DNA of 64,000 nt from contig NZ_CP104311.1 in assembly GCF_036864975.1 (NCBI RefSeq), positions 379,501 to 443,500 of the forward strand. The letters run 5' to 3'. Under the pieces are notes generated by a model. It searched no databases, had not been told where the DNA came from, and saw nothing but the letters and a program-made list of their open reading frames with translations. This DNA comes from Methylococcus capsulatus. Lineage in GTDB: Bacteria > Pseudomonadota > Gammaproteobacteria > Methylococcales > Methylococcaceae. Positions 8,441-17,199 of the stretch are shown piece after piece. Within the stretch, counting starts at the first letter, position 1, and every line of letters begins with the position of its first letter. The position numbers and the translations under genes are program-made.

Positions 8441-10465
8441 CTAAGCCGGCCCGGGATGTCCGGCATGGCCGCCAAAGGCGCCGGCAACGCCGGGCCGGCC
8501 GCGTTTACGCCAGGGAATACCCAGCAGACCCTCATCGTCCCGCAGCGTGGTCCGCCGGATTTCCGGGTCCCGGCGCTCCCCCGAATAAAGCGGCCGCATG
8601 CCGTTGAGGCAGGCCAGAAGCGCAGCCCCGTTGTTGACGACAACCGCGCTCACCGTGCCCAGATTGAAGAAAACCCCGCCGGCCACCACGGCGATGTTCG
8701 CGGCGGTGACCGCTACGATGTTCTGATGGACCAGCCGCATCGCCTCGCGGGCAGTCTCGATACCGTAGCACAGCCCCTGGAGGCCATCGTCGAGCAGCAC
8801 CACGTCCGCAGTCTCCCGGGCGAGGTCGGTTGCCTGTTGGAATGAGACCGCCACGTCGGCATGGCTCATGGCGGGCGCATCGTTGATGCCGTCGCCGACG
8901 TAGGCGACCGCCTTGTGTTTCCGGCGCAATCTGCCGAGCACTTCCACCTTGTGCCAGGGGGAGGCCTCTGCGAACGTGCACCCCGGCCTGATACCGAGCT
9001 GGTACGCCACCGCATTCGCGGACTTGCTGGTGTCCCCGGTCAGCAGGTAACACGATATGCCCATGCGCCTCAACGTCTCGATAGTGACCGCACTTTCCCG
9101 CCGCAGGGCATTGGTGACAAAAATCGCGCCAAGGACTTCGCGGTTGCGGGCGACGTAGCGGATCGAACGGTTGAGGATGACGCCATCGTGCCTGCGGTGA
9201 TATTCGGCATCCACCGGAATACCATGTGACGCCAGGAACTGGTGGGTCCCGACGATGATTTCATAGCCGTCCACCTGGGACACTACGCCGGAGTCGGAAT
9301 AGTCGAGTGGATCGCTGGCCGTCAGCGCCACACCTCGTCCTTCGGCATACGCAACCAGCGCGGCGCTGAACGGCAGCAGCACATAGCGGCTCGCCGATGC
9401 CGCCCAGTACAGCAGTTCGTCTTCGGAGACCGAAGACAGGGAGGTCTCCACCGAGCCGACCTCCACGCCGCGCTCGGTCAGGGTTCCGGTTTTGTCGAAC
9501 ACCACGGCATCGACCTTGGCCAGCTGCTCCAGCGCGTGACCGCTGCGGACGAGAATCCGGTTCTGCGCCGCATGATGGAGCGAAGCCAGCACCGGGACCG
9601 GCGCACTGATCCCTATGCCCTGGGCGAAATCCAATTGCAGCGGCGCCATGGCGCGAGGCAGACTGGCGGTTGCCGCGAACACCAGCGCACTGGCCCCGAT
9701 CGCCGGCAGCACCGCCCGGTTGCCGATCTCTTCCATGTAGTTGCTGATGCGGGTTTCCTTCCAGGGCCGTTCCTTGACCGTTTCGGCCATCTGCGCCATC
9801 CGCGTTTGTGCCCCCAGCCGGCGCATCGCCACGACCAGGCGTCCCTGGGTCAGGAGGGAAGCCGCGTAGACTTCGTCGGAAACCGTGCGCGGCACCAGCC
9901 TGGCGCCGCCCAGCAGATCGTGCTCGTCGATCAGCCCGTCACCGCCCACCACGATGCCATCGCCGGGCACCCGGTCGCCGGGCCCGAGGAAAACGTGATC
10001 GTCCTTCCGCAAGTCCTTCGCCAGGACCAGCCGTCTTCTGCCCTTGCGCTCGATCCAATACTGCCGGTTGGGAACCATATCGGGCTTGCGCCGCTCGCCA
10101 GTGATGGCGGTCAGATCCCTGAGCACGCGGGCGGTCTCGGTGAGGCAGATGGCCAGGGCGGGCGCGAACGTTTCGCCCGTCGCGCCGTGGACCAGGACCC
10201 ATAGTGAATCGAGGAGGTCGGCGTTGGGACGTCCGGTCTTTTTCAGATTGGCGAGTGTGCGCTTCCACAACGGAAAAGCGGCGCGCGCGAGGATGATACC
10301 GACGACGGCGGGTGCAAACGGCAATTCCAGAGGCGCGGCGACCACCGAAGCACCGAGCGCCAGAGCGGGATATTTGAACCGTTCGCCATAGTCGATCCGA
10401 TGCTGTGCCGCTGCCGTCTCGCCCCAAGTGGCGGACGTCCCCTGGGCCGGAGCACGAGCGTTCAT
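8441..10465 (-). CDS. P1B-type ATPase-like protein with degenerate catalytic motifs
   Basis: 674 aa. It has the P-type core: FDKTGTLTE with the phosphorylatable Asp at residue 324, LLTGDTSKSA and VGDGINDAPA. Three family hallmarks are changed. The TGES actuator motif is LGGA at 185-188, so the dephosphorylating Glu is missing. The membrane CPC metal site is APVP at 288-291. The HP motif of the nucleotide-binding domain appears as LP (YVLLPFS). There is no N-terminal HMA domain. It may be a pump with altered chemistry, or a phosphorylatable sensor. It is the first gene of a run with the Cache sensor and MinD-like ATPase. The membrane location is the inner membrane. Confidence 0.75.
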   Translation of the reverse strand: MNARAPAQGTSATWGETAAAQHRIDYGERFKYPALALGASVVAAPLELPFAPAVVGIILARAAFPLWKRTLANLKKTGRPNADLLDSLWVLVHGATGETFAPALAICLTETARVLRDLTAITGERRKPDMVPNRQYWIERKGRRRLVLAKDLRKDDHVFLGPGDRVPGDGIVVGGDGLIDEHDLLGGARLVPRTVSDEVYAASLLTQGRLVVAMRRLGAQTRMAQMAETVKERPWKETRISNYMEEIGNRAVLPAIGASALVFAATASLPRAMAPLQLDFAQGIGISAPVPVLASLHHAAQNRILVRSGHALEQLAKVDAVVFDKTGTLTERGVEVGSVETSLSSVSEDELLYWAASASRYVLLPFSAALVAYAEGRGVALTASDPLDYSDSGVVSQVDGYEIIVGTHQFLASHGIPVDAEYHRRHDGVILNRSIRYVARNREVLGAIFVTNALRRESAVTIETLRRMGISCYLLTGDTSKSANAVAYQLGIRPGCTFAEASPWHKVEVLGRLRRKHKAVAYVGDGINDAPAMSHADVAVSFQQATDLARETADVVLLDDGLQGLCYGIETAREAMRLVHQNIVAVTAANIAVVAGGVFFNLGTVSAVVVNNGAALLACLNGMRPLYSGERRDPEIRRTTLRDDEGLLGIPWRKRGRPGVAGAFGGHAGHPGPA

Positions 10466-10817
10466 CGGGGTAGTAACGATCCACCAGCAAAGCCGGTGGT
10501 TTTCGACGGCCGGCTCCTCAAAGAGGACTCACCGCCGGCGGGCAAAAGCCAGGTCCTCGCCCCGGCAGGAATCGCCGGGGTCCAGCGGCTACGGATGGCT
10601 GCGACCTCACCCATTCGGCTGAGCTGGATTCCGGCACGCCCTGCCGGAATGACGGACCAACCCGTGGGACAAAGCCCCACGCCTGGATCTGTCAAACTTT
10701 GAGGCTCCCCCGGCCAAGCCGGAGGTTTTCCCGCGGTAAGCGACTCCTTCGGCGGCTCTTGCACCGGCCTCATCCCTGCGGCGGCGACCGCTCCGCCCTG
10801 GCTCCGCGGAAGCACGC
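10466..10817. repeat. Intergenic block of short palindromes (REP-like)
   Basis: About 350 bp with no gene but several near-perfect hairpins. ATTCCGGCA pairs with TGCCGGAAT at 10628-10650 (9 bp arms, 5 nt loop). CCCCGGC pairs with GCCGGGG at 10560-10580. A CCGGC/GCCGG hairpin lies near 10,706-10,718. It separates the metK-like gene from the degenerate P-type ATPase and could stop or process the transcript. The composition is typical of dispersed bacterial intergenic repeats. Confidence 0.55.
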
Positions 10818-12011
10818 TCAGGCACCTGCCAGCAGATCCGCCTTGTCCGTCCGTTCCCAGGGCAGGGCGGTGAAAGAAGCCCCGAAATGGCCGCAGGCCG
10901 GCAGCCTGCGGTAGAAGCTGCCCCGGTATTCGGCCGGGAGCCGCCGCAGGTTGAAATCACGGACGATGGCACCCAGCCGGAAGTCGAAGCACCGTTCCAG
11001 ACGCTGTTTGATCACGTCCTCGCCCACACGGCCGGTGCCGAAAGTGGAGACCTGCACGCTGACTGGGCGGGCCTGACCGATGGTGTAGCTGAGCTGGACC
11101 TCGCACTCTTCGGCCAGCCCCGCCGCGACCACGTTCTTGGCCGCATGGCGGGCGGCATAGGCAGCCACCCGGTCGATTCGCAGCGGCCCCTTGCCGCTGA
11201 GGGCCGAACCGGCATGGCGGGCATAGCCGCCGTAAGTGTCGCTCGCACTCTTGCGCCCGGTCATGCCGGAATGCGCCGCCGGTCCGCTGTGGTGCAGCAT
11301 ACCGCGCGGGTTGACGAAGATTTCGGTGTGCTCGTCGGGTCGCACCGATTCGTCTTCGAAAGCGGGCGCTATCACCCATTGGCCGAGATCGCGGCGCAGT
11401 TCCTCCAGCCCCAGATCCGGCACGCCGTGGGTACCGGCGATCAGCGTGATGCTATGGATGCGCGCCGGCCTGCCCTGGTCGAATTCGACCCCGACCTGAG
11501 TCGTGCAGTCCGGCGAAAGATAAGGTACCTCACCGCGCCGCCTGGCGGCGGTCAACTGGCGGGCCAGGCGGCGGGCCAGCACGATGGGCAACGGCAGCAG
11601 CTCCGGTGTCTGGCTGCAGGCGAAGCCGAACTGGGTGACCTGGTTCTTCACGGTGAGCTGGTCGAGTTCTTTGTCGGTCATTTCCGCTTCGTCGCGCTCG
11701 CTGCGGCCTTCCAGCGACTGCACGATGAAACTGGTCACCACGGTCGATTCCGGCGCGGAGAACTCCGCCGGATGGTAGCCGATATCCTCGATGGTACGCC
11801 GCGCCAGATCCGGGATGTCCACCACTGCGGTCGATGCGAAACGCGCCGCCAGAAAGATGACGCTCTTCGACAGGGCGCACTCGGTCACGACCCGGGCGTA
11901 AGGGTCTTGCTGCAGGAACCGGTCGACCACCGCGTCGCTGATGATGTCGCAGACGCAGTCCGGGTGGCCCTCGGTGACGGCCTCGGACGTGAAGAGGAAT
12001 GTCTTTTTCAT
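10818..12011 (-). CDS. Divergent S-adenosylmethionine synthetase (MetK paralogue)
   Basis: 397 aa, typical MetK length, and the fold is recognisable from end to end: TSEAVTEGHPD, TGRKSASDTYGG, SALSGKGPLRIDR and a KNVVAAGLAEECEVQLSY C-terminal domain. Two key places differ from housekeeping enzymes. The GAGDQG active-site loop is TVKNQV (residues 120-125), which removes the catalytic Asp, and the HPDK lysine is Cys19. The ATG at 12011 overlaps the stop of the upstream P-type ATPase as ATGA, so translation is coupled. It may be a catalytically altered or inactive paralogue; activity cannot be assumed. Confidence 0.8.
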   Translation of the reverse strand: MKKTFLFTSEAVTEGHPDCVCDIISDAVVDRFLQQDPYARVVTECALSKSVIFLAARFASTAVVDIPDLARRTIEDIGYHPAEFSAPESTVVTSFIVQSLEGRSERDEAEMTDKELDQLTVKNQVTQFGFACSQTPELLPLPIVLARRLARQLTAARRRGEVPYLSPDCTTQVGVEFDQGRPARIHSITLIAGTHGVPDLGLEELRRDLGQWVIAPAFEDESVRPDEHTEIFVNPRGMLHHSGPAAHSGMTGRKSASDTYGGYARHAGSALSGKGPLRIDRVAAYAARHAAKNVVAAGLAEECEVQLSYTIGQARPVSVQVSTFGTGRVGEDVIKQRLERCFDFRLGAIVRDFNLRRLPAEYRGSFYRRLPACGHFGASFTALPWERTDKADLLAGA

Positions 12012-15000
12012 GCACGGTTCTCGCTTTCGGGTTCCTTGGAGGGAAGCAGTTTGATGGCTTCGTTGGCCACGAACGGCAGCACCGAGCCGGCGGCGATCGC
12101 CGCCCAGTCCGCCGGGCTGATCGGCGTCAGCCGCAACAGGCCACGCAGTGGCGGGAACACGGCCGCGAAGGCCTGCAGCGCCACGGTCGCGGCGACTCCG
12201 GACACCAGCACTGGGTTGCCCGCCCTTTGGTCCAGCACCGTCGTCCGCTCGGAACGGCAACTGATCGCATGGAACATCTGCCCCACGGTCAGCGCCATGA
12301 AGGCATGGGTGGAAGCCGCAGGCCCCAGACCGTAGCGGGCCAGGCTGTAGCCGTACACGCCGAGCGTGCCGGCCGAAATCACCAGGGACTGACGCAGCAG
12401 CCGCAACAAGTCCTCGCGCCGGAATATCTTTTCCTTCGGATCGCGCGGCTTCTCCTTGAGCACATCGCTTTCCGGCGGCTCCAGGGACAGGCCGACGGCC
12501 GGCAAGATGTCCGTGACGAGGTTGATCCACAAGAGCTGCATCGGATTCAGGGCTTCACCGGCGCCGATCGCGGTCGCGACCAGCATGATCTCGATCTCGG
12601 CGAGGTTGCCGCTGAGCAGGTAAGCCAGACTCTTGCGGATGTTGCGGTAGATCGTTCGGCCCTGCTGCACAGCGATGATCATGGTGTGCAGATTGTCATC
12701 CTCCAGCACCACGTCGGCCACCGAGCGCGCCACGTCGCTGCCGTTGCCCAGGGCGACACCGACGTCCGCCGCCTTCAGTGCGGGACCGTCGTTGATGCCG
12801 TCGCCGGTCATGGCGACCACCCGGCCGTTGGCCTGCAAAGCCTGGACGATGCGCAGTTTTTGCGCCGGCGCCACTCGCGCGAACACCGTGGTATCGCGCA
12901 CGATGCCCTTCAACACGTCCGGGTCGAGCTCGTCGAGGTTGGTCGAATCGACGATTTCCAGCGGCTTATTGTTGTTGAGATTGAGCCGCGAACCGAAGGC
13001 GAAGGCGGTGGCGCTCTGATCGCCTGTGATCATCACGGTGTCGATGCCGGCGTCGTGGAACTGGGCCATCAGCTCCGCCATGCCCGGCCGCATGGTGTCC
13101 TCCATGCCCACCATGCCCAGCCAGACGAGCTTTTCGGAAATAGCCGCGGTCGAGGTGTCCCGGGAATGGCCATAGGCCACGCCCAGCACCCGCAGCGCCT
13201 GGCCAGCCATGAGTTCGTTCTGCTCCACGATGGCTGCCCGTGTGTCGTCGTCCAGCGGCACCGGCACCCCGCCTTCCATGCGCCGGTCGCACAGCGCCAG
13301 CACGTGAGTGGGACTGCCCTTGACCGCTATCAGGTATTCTTCGCCGCCGGTGTCGTGGACGGTCAGCATGTAAGGCCGCCCTTCGGCCCGGTGCACGGTC
13401 TTGATCAGTGGCAGACTCCGGCGCAAGGCCGCGACGTCTTCGCCCGCATGCATCGCCATCTCCACCAGCGCCATTTCCGTCGGCGAGCCCGCCAGGCCCG
13501 AGCGGTCGGACGAATCCGCCGGACGCGGATTCGCATTCACCCGCGGGGTGTCGGACGGGACAGCCCGGCTTGAGTCGCCATTGAGCTGCACTTCGCTGCA
13601 CAGGCACACCACCTGCATCAGACGTCGCAGGTCTTCGGCCTCGATGGGCCGGATCGTCCGGCCGTTCGAGCGGAATTCCCCGGTGGAGGACAAACCGATG
13701 TCCAGTTCCGGCGTCTTGAGACTGACGACCCGCATGCAGTTCTCGGTCAGCGTGCCGGTCTTGTCCAGGCACAGCGTCTGCACCGAGCCCAGACTCTCCA
13801 CGGAAGGCAGTTGACGAATCAGGACGTGGCGCTTCTTCATTTCCCGGATGCCGAGCGCCAGCGTGGAGGTCGCCACTGTGGGCAGCCCCTCGGGAACGGC
13901 AGCCACCGCCAGCGAAATCGCAGTCTTCAGCATCTGCAGCGCCGGCGCGCCGCGGAGGACGCCCAGTCCGAACACGAATACGCAAATGCCGCTGGAGGCC
14001 AGCGCCAGTTGCTTACCCATCTCGTCGAGCTGGCGCTGCAAGGGCGTCTCCGGCGTTTTCACTTCGCCCACGAGCGATTGGATCAGGCCGATCTCGGTGT
14101 GGCGACCGGTCGCCACCACGATCGCCAGGCCGCTCCCTCCGGTTACGATGGTACCCATGTGCAGCATGTTCTTGCGATCGCCCAAGGGCGTGTCCTTGGT
14201 GCCGACGAAAGTGTGACGCTTGCCCACTGGCAGGCTCTCCCCCGTCAGCGCCGATTCGTCGACGGTGAGCTGGTTGCTCGCGAGCAGGCGAGCATCGGCC
14301 GCGATGTAGGAGCCGGGCGAGAGCACCAGGATATCGCCGGGCACCACCTCTTCCAGAGGAACCGACATTTTGACGCCATCGCGCATGACGAGGGCCTGGG
14401 TCGGGCCGATCTTGCCCAGGGCGTCGATCGTCTTCTGCGCCTGGGCTTCAGTGACGTAGCCGATGACCGCATTGATCAGCACCACACCGACGATCACCAC
14501 GGCATCGGCCACGCCGCCGGTGGCAATGGAGACCGCGGCGGAAATCCCCAGCAGGGCGACCGGAGGGCTGGCGAACTGCTCCAGGAACATCGCCACCGCC
14601 GAACGCGGCTTGATCTCGCTCAGCACGTTGTGGCCGTACCGGGCCAGCCTTTCCGCCGCCACGGCGGAACTGAGGCCGTCCCGGTTCGCCGCCAGACGAG
14701 ACAGCACTTCCTCGGCGTCGAGGGTATGCCAGGTCTCTTTGCTTCTTACCGTGTCACCGACGACGGCGGCCAGTTTTGGACGAGAGGCGGCCAGGAAACG
14801 CTTACCCTTTCCGCGTTTAGACTCAGCCGGGGCTTTGTCCGACCCCGGCCTGGAAGCGGGGACGGGAAAGGGCGCACCATGCAGGCATGCGCATCGTTCC
14901 AGCTCGAAAAGCACCGCGTCCAGAGGACTTTTCGGATCGAAGACCACCAAGGCATTGCCAGTGACCGGATTGGCGCTGACCATGCGCAGCGCCTTGGCTT

Positions 15001-15172
15001 GCGCCGGCAAGGACTCGAGTGCCCGCTGCATGTCATCGCAGCGGTACAGTCCCAGTACCTTGACGCGCAGCCGACCGGGAGCGGGTATCCGCAGCACGCT
15101 GACCCGCCCCCCCGAGGGCCGGCTGCCCACCATCGTACCGGCCGCATAGAGATTCTTTTCCATCATGTTCAT
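12008..15172 (-). CDS. P2-type cation-transporting ATPase with N-terminal HMA-like domain
   Basis: 1,054 aa from the ATG at 15172; ATGs at 15166 and 15163 are alternatives. Residues about 25-80 (RLRVKVLGLYRCDDMQRALES, ALVVFDPKSPLDAV) resemble an HMA-like domain. Then come a cation-ATPase N-terminal domain, an intact LTGES actuator, the AVPEGLPTV helix-4 motif of Ca/Mn-type P2 pumps, LDKTGTLTE and TGDGINDGPALKAADVGVALG, and a C-terminal membrane domain. It should be a working inner-membrane pump for Ca2+, Mn2+ or a related ion. The stop overlaps the start of the metK-like gene. Confidence 0.85.
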   Translation of the reverse strand: MNMMEKNLYAAGTMVGSRPSGGRVSVLRIPAPGRLRVKVLGLYRCDDMQRALESLPAQAKALRMVSANPVTGNALVVFDPKSPLDAVLFELERCACLHGAPFPVPASRPGSDKAPAESKRGKGKRFLAASRPKLAAVVGDTVRSKETWHTLDAEEVLSRLAANRDGLSSAVAAERLARYGHNVLSEIKPRSAVAMFLEQFASPPVALLGISAAVSIATGGVADAVVIVGVVLINAVIGYVTEAQAQKTIDALGKIGPTQALVMRDGVKMSVPLEEVVPGDILVLSPGSYIAADARLLASNQLTVDESALTGESLPVGKRHTFVGTKDTPLGDRKNMLHMGTIVTGGSGLAIVVATGRHTEIGLIQSLVGEVKTPETPLQRQLDEMGKQLALASSGICVFVFGLGVLRGAPALQMLKTAISLAVAAVPEGLPTVATSTLALGIREMKKRHVLIRQLPSVESLGSVQTLCLDKTGTLTENCMRVVSLKTPELDIGLSSTGEFRSNGRTIRPIEAEDLRRLMQVVCLCSEVQLNGDSSRAVPSDTPRVNANPRPADSSDRSGLAGSPTEMALVEMAMHAGEDVAALRRSLPLIKTVHRAEGRPYMLTVHDTGGEEYLIAVKGSPTHVLALCDRRMEGGVPVPLDDDTRAAIVEQNELMAGQALRVLGVAYGHSRDTSTAAISEKLVWLGMVGMEDTMRPGMAELMAQFHDAGIDTVMITGDQSATAFAFGSRLNLNNNKPLEIVDSTNLDELDPDVLKGIVRDTTVFARVAPAQKLRIVQALQANGRVVAMTGDGINDGPALKAADVGVALGNGSDVARSVADVVLEDDNLHTMIIAVQQGRTIYRNIRKSLAYLLSGNLAEIEIMLVATAIGAGEALNPMQLLWINLVTDILPAVGLSLEPPESDVLKEKPRDPKEKIFRREDLLRLLRQSLVISAGTLGVYGYSLARYGLGPAASTHAFMALTVGQMFHAISCRSERTTVLDQRAGNPVLVSGVAATVALQAFAAVFPPLRGLLRLTPISPADWAAIAAGSVLPFVANEAIKLLPSKEPESENRA

Positions 15173-15426
15173 TTCCACACCGGGATCCTGGTGATCATCA
15201 CAAATGCTGGCCGGCCTGCCGCGGCGCAAGCGGGCGGAAGCGGGGATTCGATCAGCAATGGGCAGGGTAGACGGATAAGTCCATTGCCTGGAAGATTAAA
15301 GACGGTTCTTTACACTTTCGTGACTCGCCGGAAACCGCGGCAGACCGCGCCGATGAGGGGTTGGCGCGGCGCATTCGGCCCCGGCACAATGCGCCGTCCG
15401 TGAACTTAGCCCGACCGGAGCCTGCC

Positions 15427-17184
15427 TTGAATCTCTCCATCATAGTACGGCTGTTGGCGGCAGCCACTCTGGCCGGCGCATCTTTCCTCCATACCGGCCG
15501 TGTCTGCGCGGTGCCCCGTGCCGCCGAGTCCCCGGACGGTAAGCCGGCCATTGCCGTCAAGATCATCGCAATCAACGATTTCCATGGCAACCTGCGTCCG
15601 CCGGCGGACTTCCTCTCGAACGGCGCGCCCGTCGCCGCTGGCGGCGTGGCTCATCTGGCGGCCCGTATCCGCGAACTGCAGGCCACCAACCCCGACAATG
15701 TCCTGGTATCCGCCGGCGACCTGATCGGCGCCAGCCCGCTCGTTTCCGCCCATTTCCAGGACGAGCCGGCCATCGAGGCCATGAATCTGCTCGGCCTGGA
15801 CTTCAATGCGGTGGGCAACCACGAATTCGACGAAGGCCGCGAAGAACTTCTGCGCATGCAGCGGGGCGGCTGCCATCCCCGGCTGGAAAAAGTAGGCCGG
15901 TCGTGCCGGGAAAAGGAACTCAGTCCGTTGCTCCGCTCGAAACTCGGCAGGAAATTCAAAGGCGCCGATTTCCGCTTCCTGGCCGCCAACGTCTTCGACC
16001 GGAACAGCGGCGGGACGCTGTTCCCGGCCTATGGCGTCAAGCAGTTCCACGGCCGGAAAATCGGCTTCATCGGCCTGACCCTGAAAGACACGCCGAAGCT
16101 GGTCAAGCCGAGCGGCGTCAAAGGCCTCGAATTTCGCGACGAAGCGGAAACGATCAACGCCCTGGTTCCCGTCCTGCGCTCCCAGGGAATCGAAGCCATC
16201 GTCGTGCTGATCCACGAAGGGGGGCATCCCGGCGGCGGCCCCGACGGCTGCGCCGGCATCTCCGGACCGATCGCCGGTATCGTGCGCCGGCTCGATCCGG
16301 AAGTCGACCTGGTCGTCAGCGGCCATACCCATGAGACGTATGCCTGCCGCCTGCCCAACGCCGCCGGCGAACCGGTGCTCGTCACCAGCGCCCACGACTA
16401 CGGCCGCCTGGTCAGCGACATCGACCTGCTGCTGGACGCGAAGACCGGCGAGGCGATTTCGACGGCGGCGCGCCACCTGGTGGTAAGCCGCGACAGCCGC
16501 CCGGATCCGCTGCTCGCCCGGCTGATCGAAGATTACGGCCGGCTGTCCCGGCCGATCGAGGAGCGGGTCATCGGCCGCATCACCGCGACCTTCAGCCGGA
16601 CGCCCAACGATGCCGGCGAATCCGCCCTGGGGAACCTCATCGCCGACGCCCAGTTGGCAGCGACGCGCGGCCGCAGATACGGCGGCGCAGCCATCGCCTT
16701 CATGAACAGCGGCGGCATACGGGCGGATTTCTCCTACGCCCCCGAGAAGAAAGGAGGGGTGAGCTACCGGGAGGCGTTCGACGTACAACCGTTTGGCGGC
16801 ACGCTGGTCACGATGAACTTGACGGGAGCACAGATCGAGCAGCTCCTGGAACAGCAGTTCCCGGGCTGTCCGAACCGCCAACCGGCCCGCCGGATTCTGC
16901 AGGTCTCCGCCGGTTTCGAATACACCTGGAACACCGGCGGGGGAGCCTGCGACAAGGTCGATCCGGCTTCCATCCGGCTCGACCGCAAACCGATCGCTGC
17001 CGACAAGACTTACCGGATCGTCACCAACGATTTCCTTGCTGACGGCGGCGACGGCTTCACCGTGTTCACCGAGGGCACGAACCGCATGGCCGCGATGCCG
17101 GAGCTGTCGGCGCTGGAGCGCTATCTCGGCCGGCACTCGCCGCTGACACCGGGGACAGCCCGCCGGATCATCCGCCTGCCCTGA
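15427..17184 (+). CDS. Periplasmic 5'-nucleotidase / 2',3'-cyclic phosphodiesterase (UshA family)
   Basis: 585 aa from TTG 15427, which has GGAG 6 bp upstream and yields a normal signal peptide; no ATG in frame does this. The metallophosphatase motifs are INDFHGNLR, GNHEFDEG and SGHTHE. The C-terminal nucleotide-binding domain is marked by MNSGGIRADF, DVQPFGGTLV and VTNDFLADGGDGF. It removes phosphate from extracellular nucleotides or cyclic nucleotides using a two-metal site. An extra cysteine-bearing insertion (RGGCHPRLEKVGRSCR) lies between the metal motifs. It is convergent with the sigma-54 activator gene and seems to be a single transcription unit. Confidence 0.88.
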   Translation: MNLSIIVRLLAAATLAGASFLHTGRVCAVPRAAESPDGKPAIAVKIIAINDFHGNLRPPADFLSNGAPVAAGGVAHLAARIRELQATNPDNVLVSAGDLIGASPLVSAHFQDEPAIEAMNLLGLDFNAVGNHEFDEGREELLRMQRGGCHPRLEKVGRSCREKELSPLLRSKLGRKFKGADFRFLAANVFDRNSGGTLFPAYGVKQFHGRKIGFIGLTLKDTPKLVKPSGVKGLEFRDEAETINALVPVLRSQGIEAIVVLIHEGGHPGGGPDGCAGISGPIAGIVRRLDPEVDLVVSGHTHETYACRLPNAAGEPVLVTSAHDYGRLVSDIDLLLDAKTGEAISTAARHLVVSRDSRPDPLLARLIEDYGRLSRPIEERVIGRITATFSRTPNDAGESALGNLIADAQLAATRGRRYGGAAIAFMNSGGIRADFSYAPEKKGGVSYREAFDVQPFGGTLVTMNLTGAQIEQLLEQQFPGCPNRQPARRILQVSAGFEYTWNTGGGACDKVDPASIRLDRKPIAADKTYRIVTNDFLADGGDGFTVFTEGTNRMAAMPELSALERYLGRHSPLTPGTARRIIRLP

Positions 17185-17199
17185 CCGGCCGTCGAGGAC

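Noticed and set aside
10818-12530. 570-aa version of the MetK-like protein
   Set aside because: The first 173 codons overlap the 3' end of the P2-type ATPase in another frame; MetK similarity begins exactly at the ATG at 12011.
13811-15403. 530-codon plus-strand frame over the P2-type ATPase
   Set aside because: Antisense shadow with Gln/Arg/His-rich composition; the minus strand has every P-type ATPase motif.
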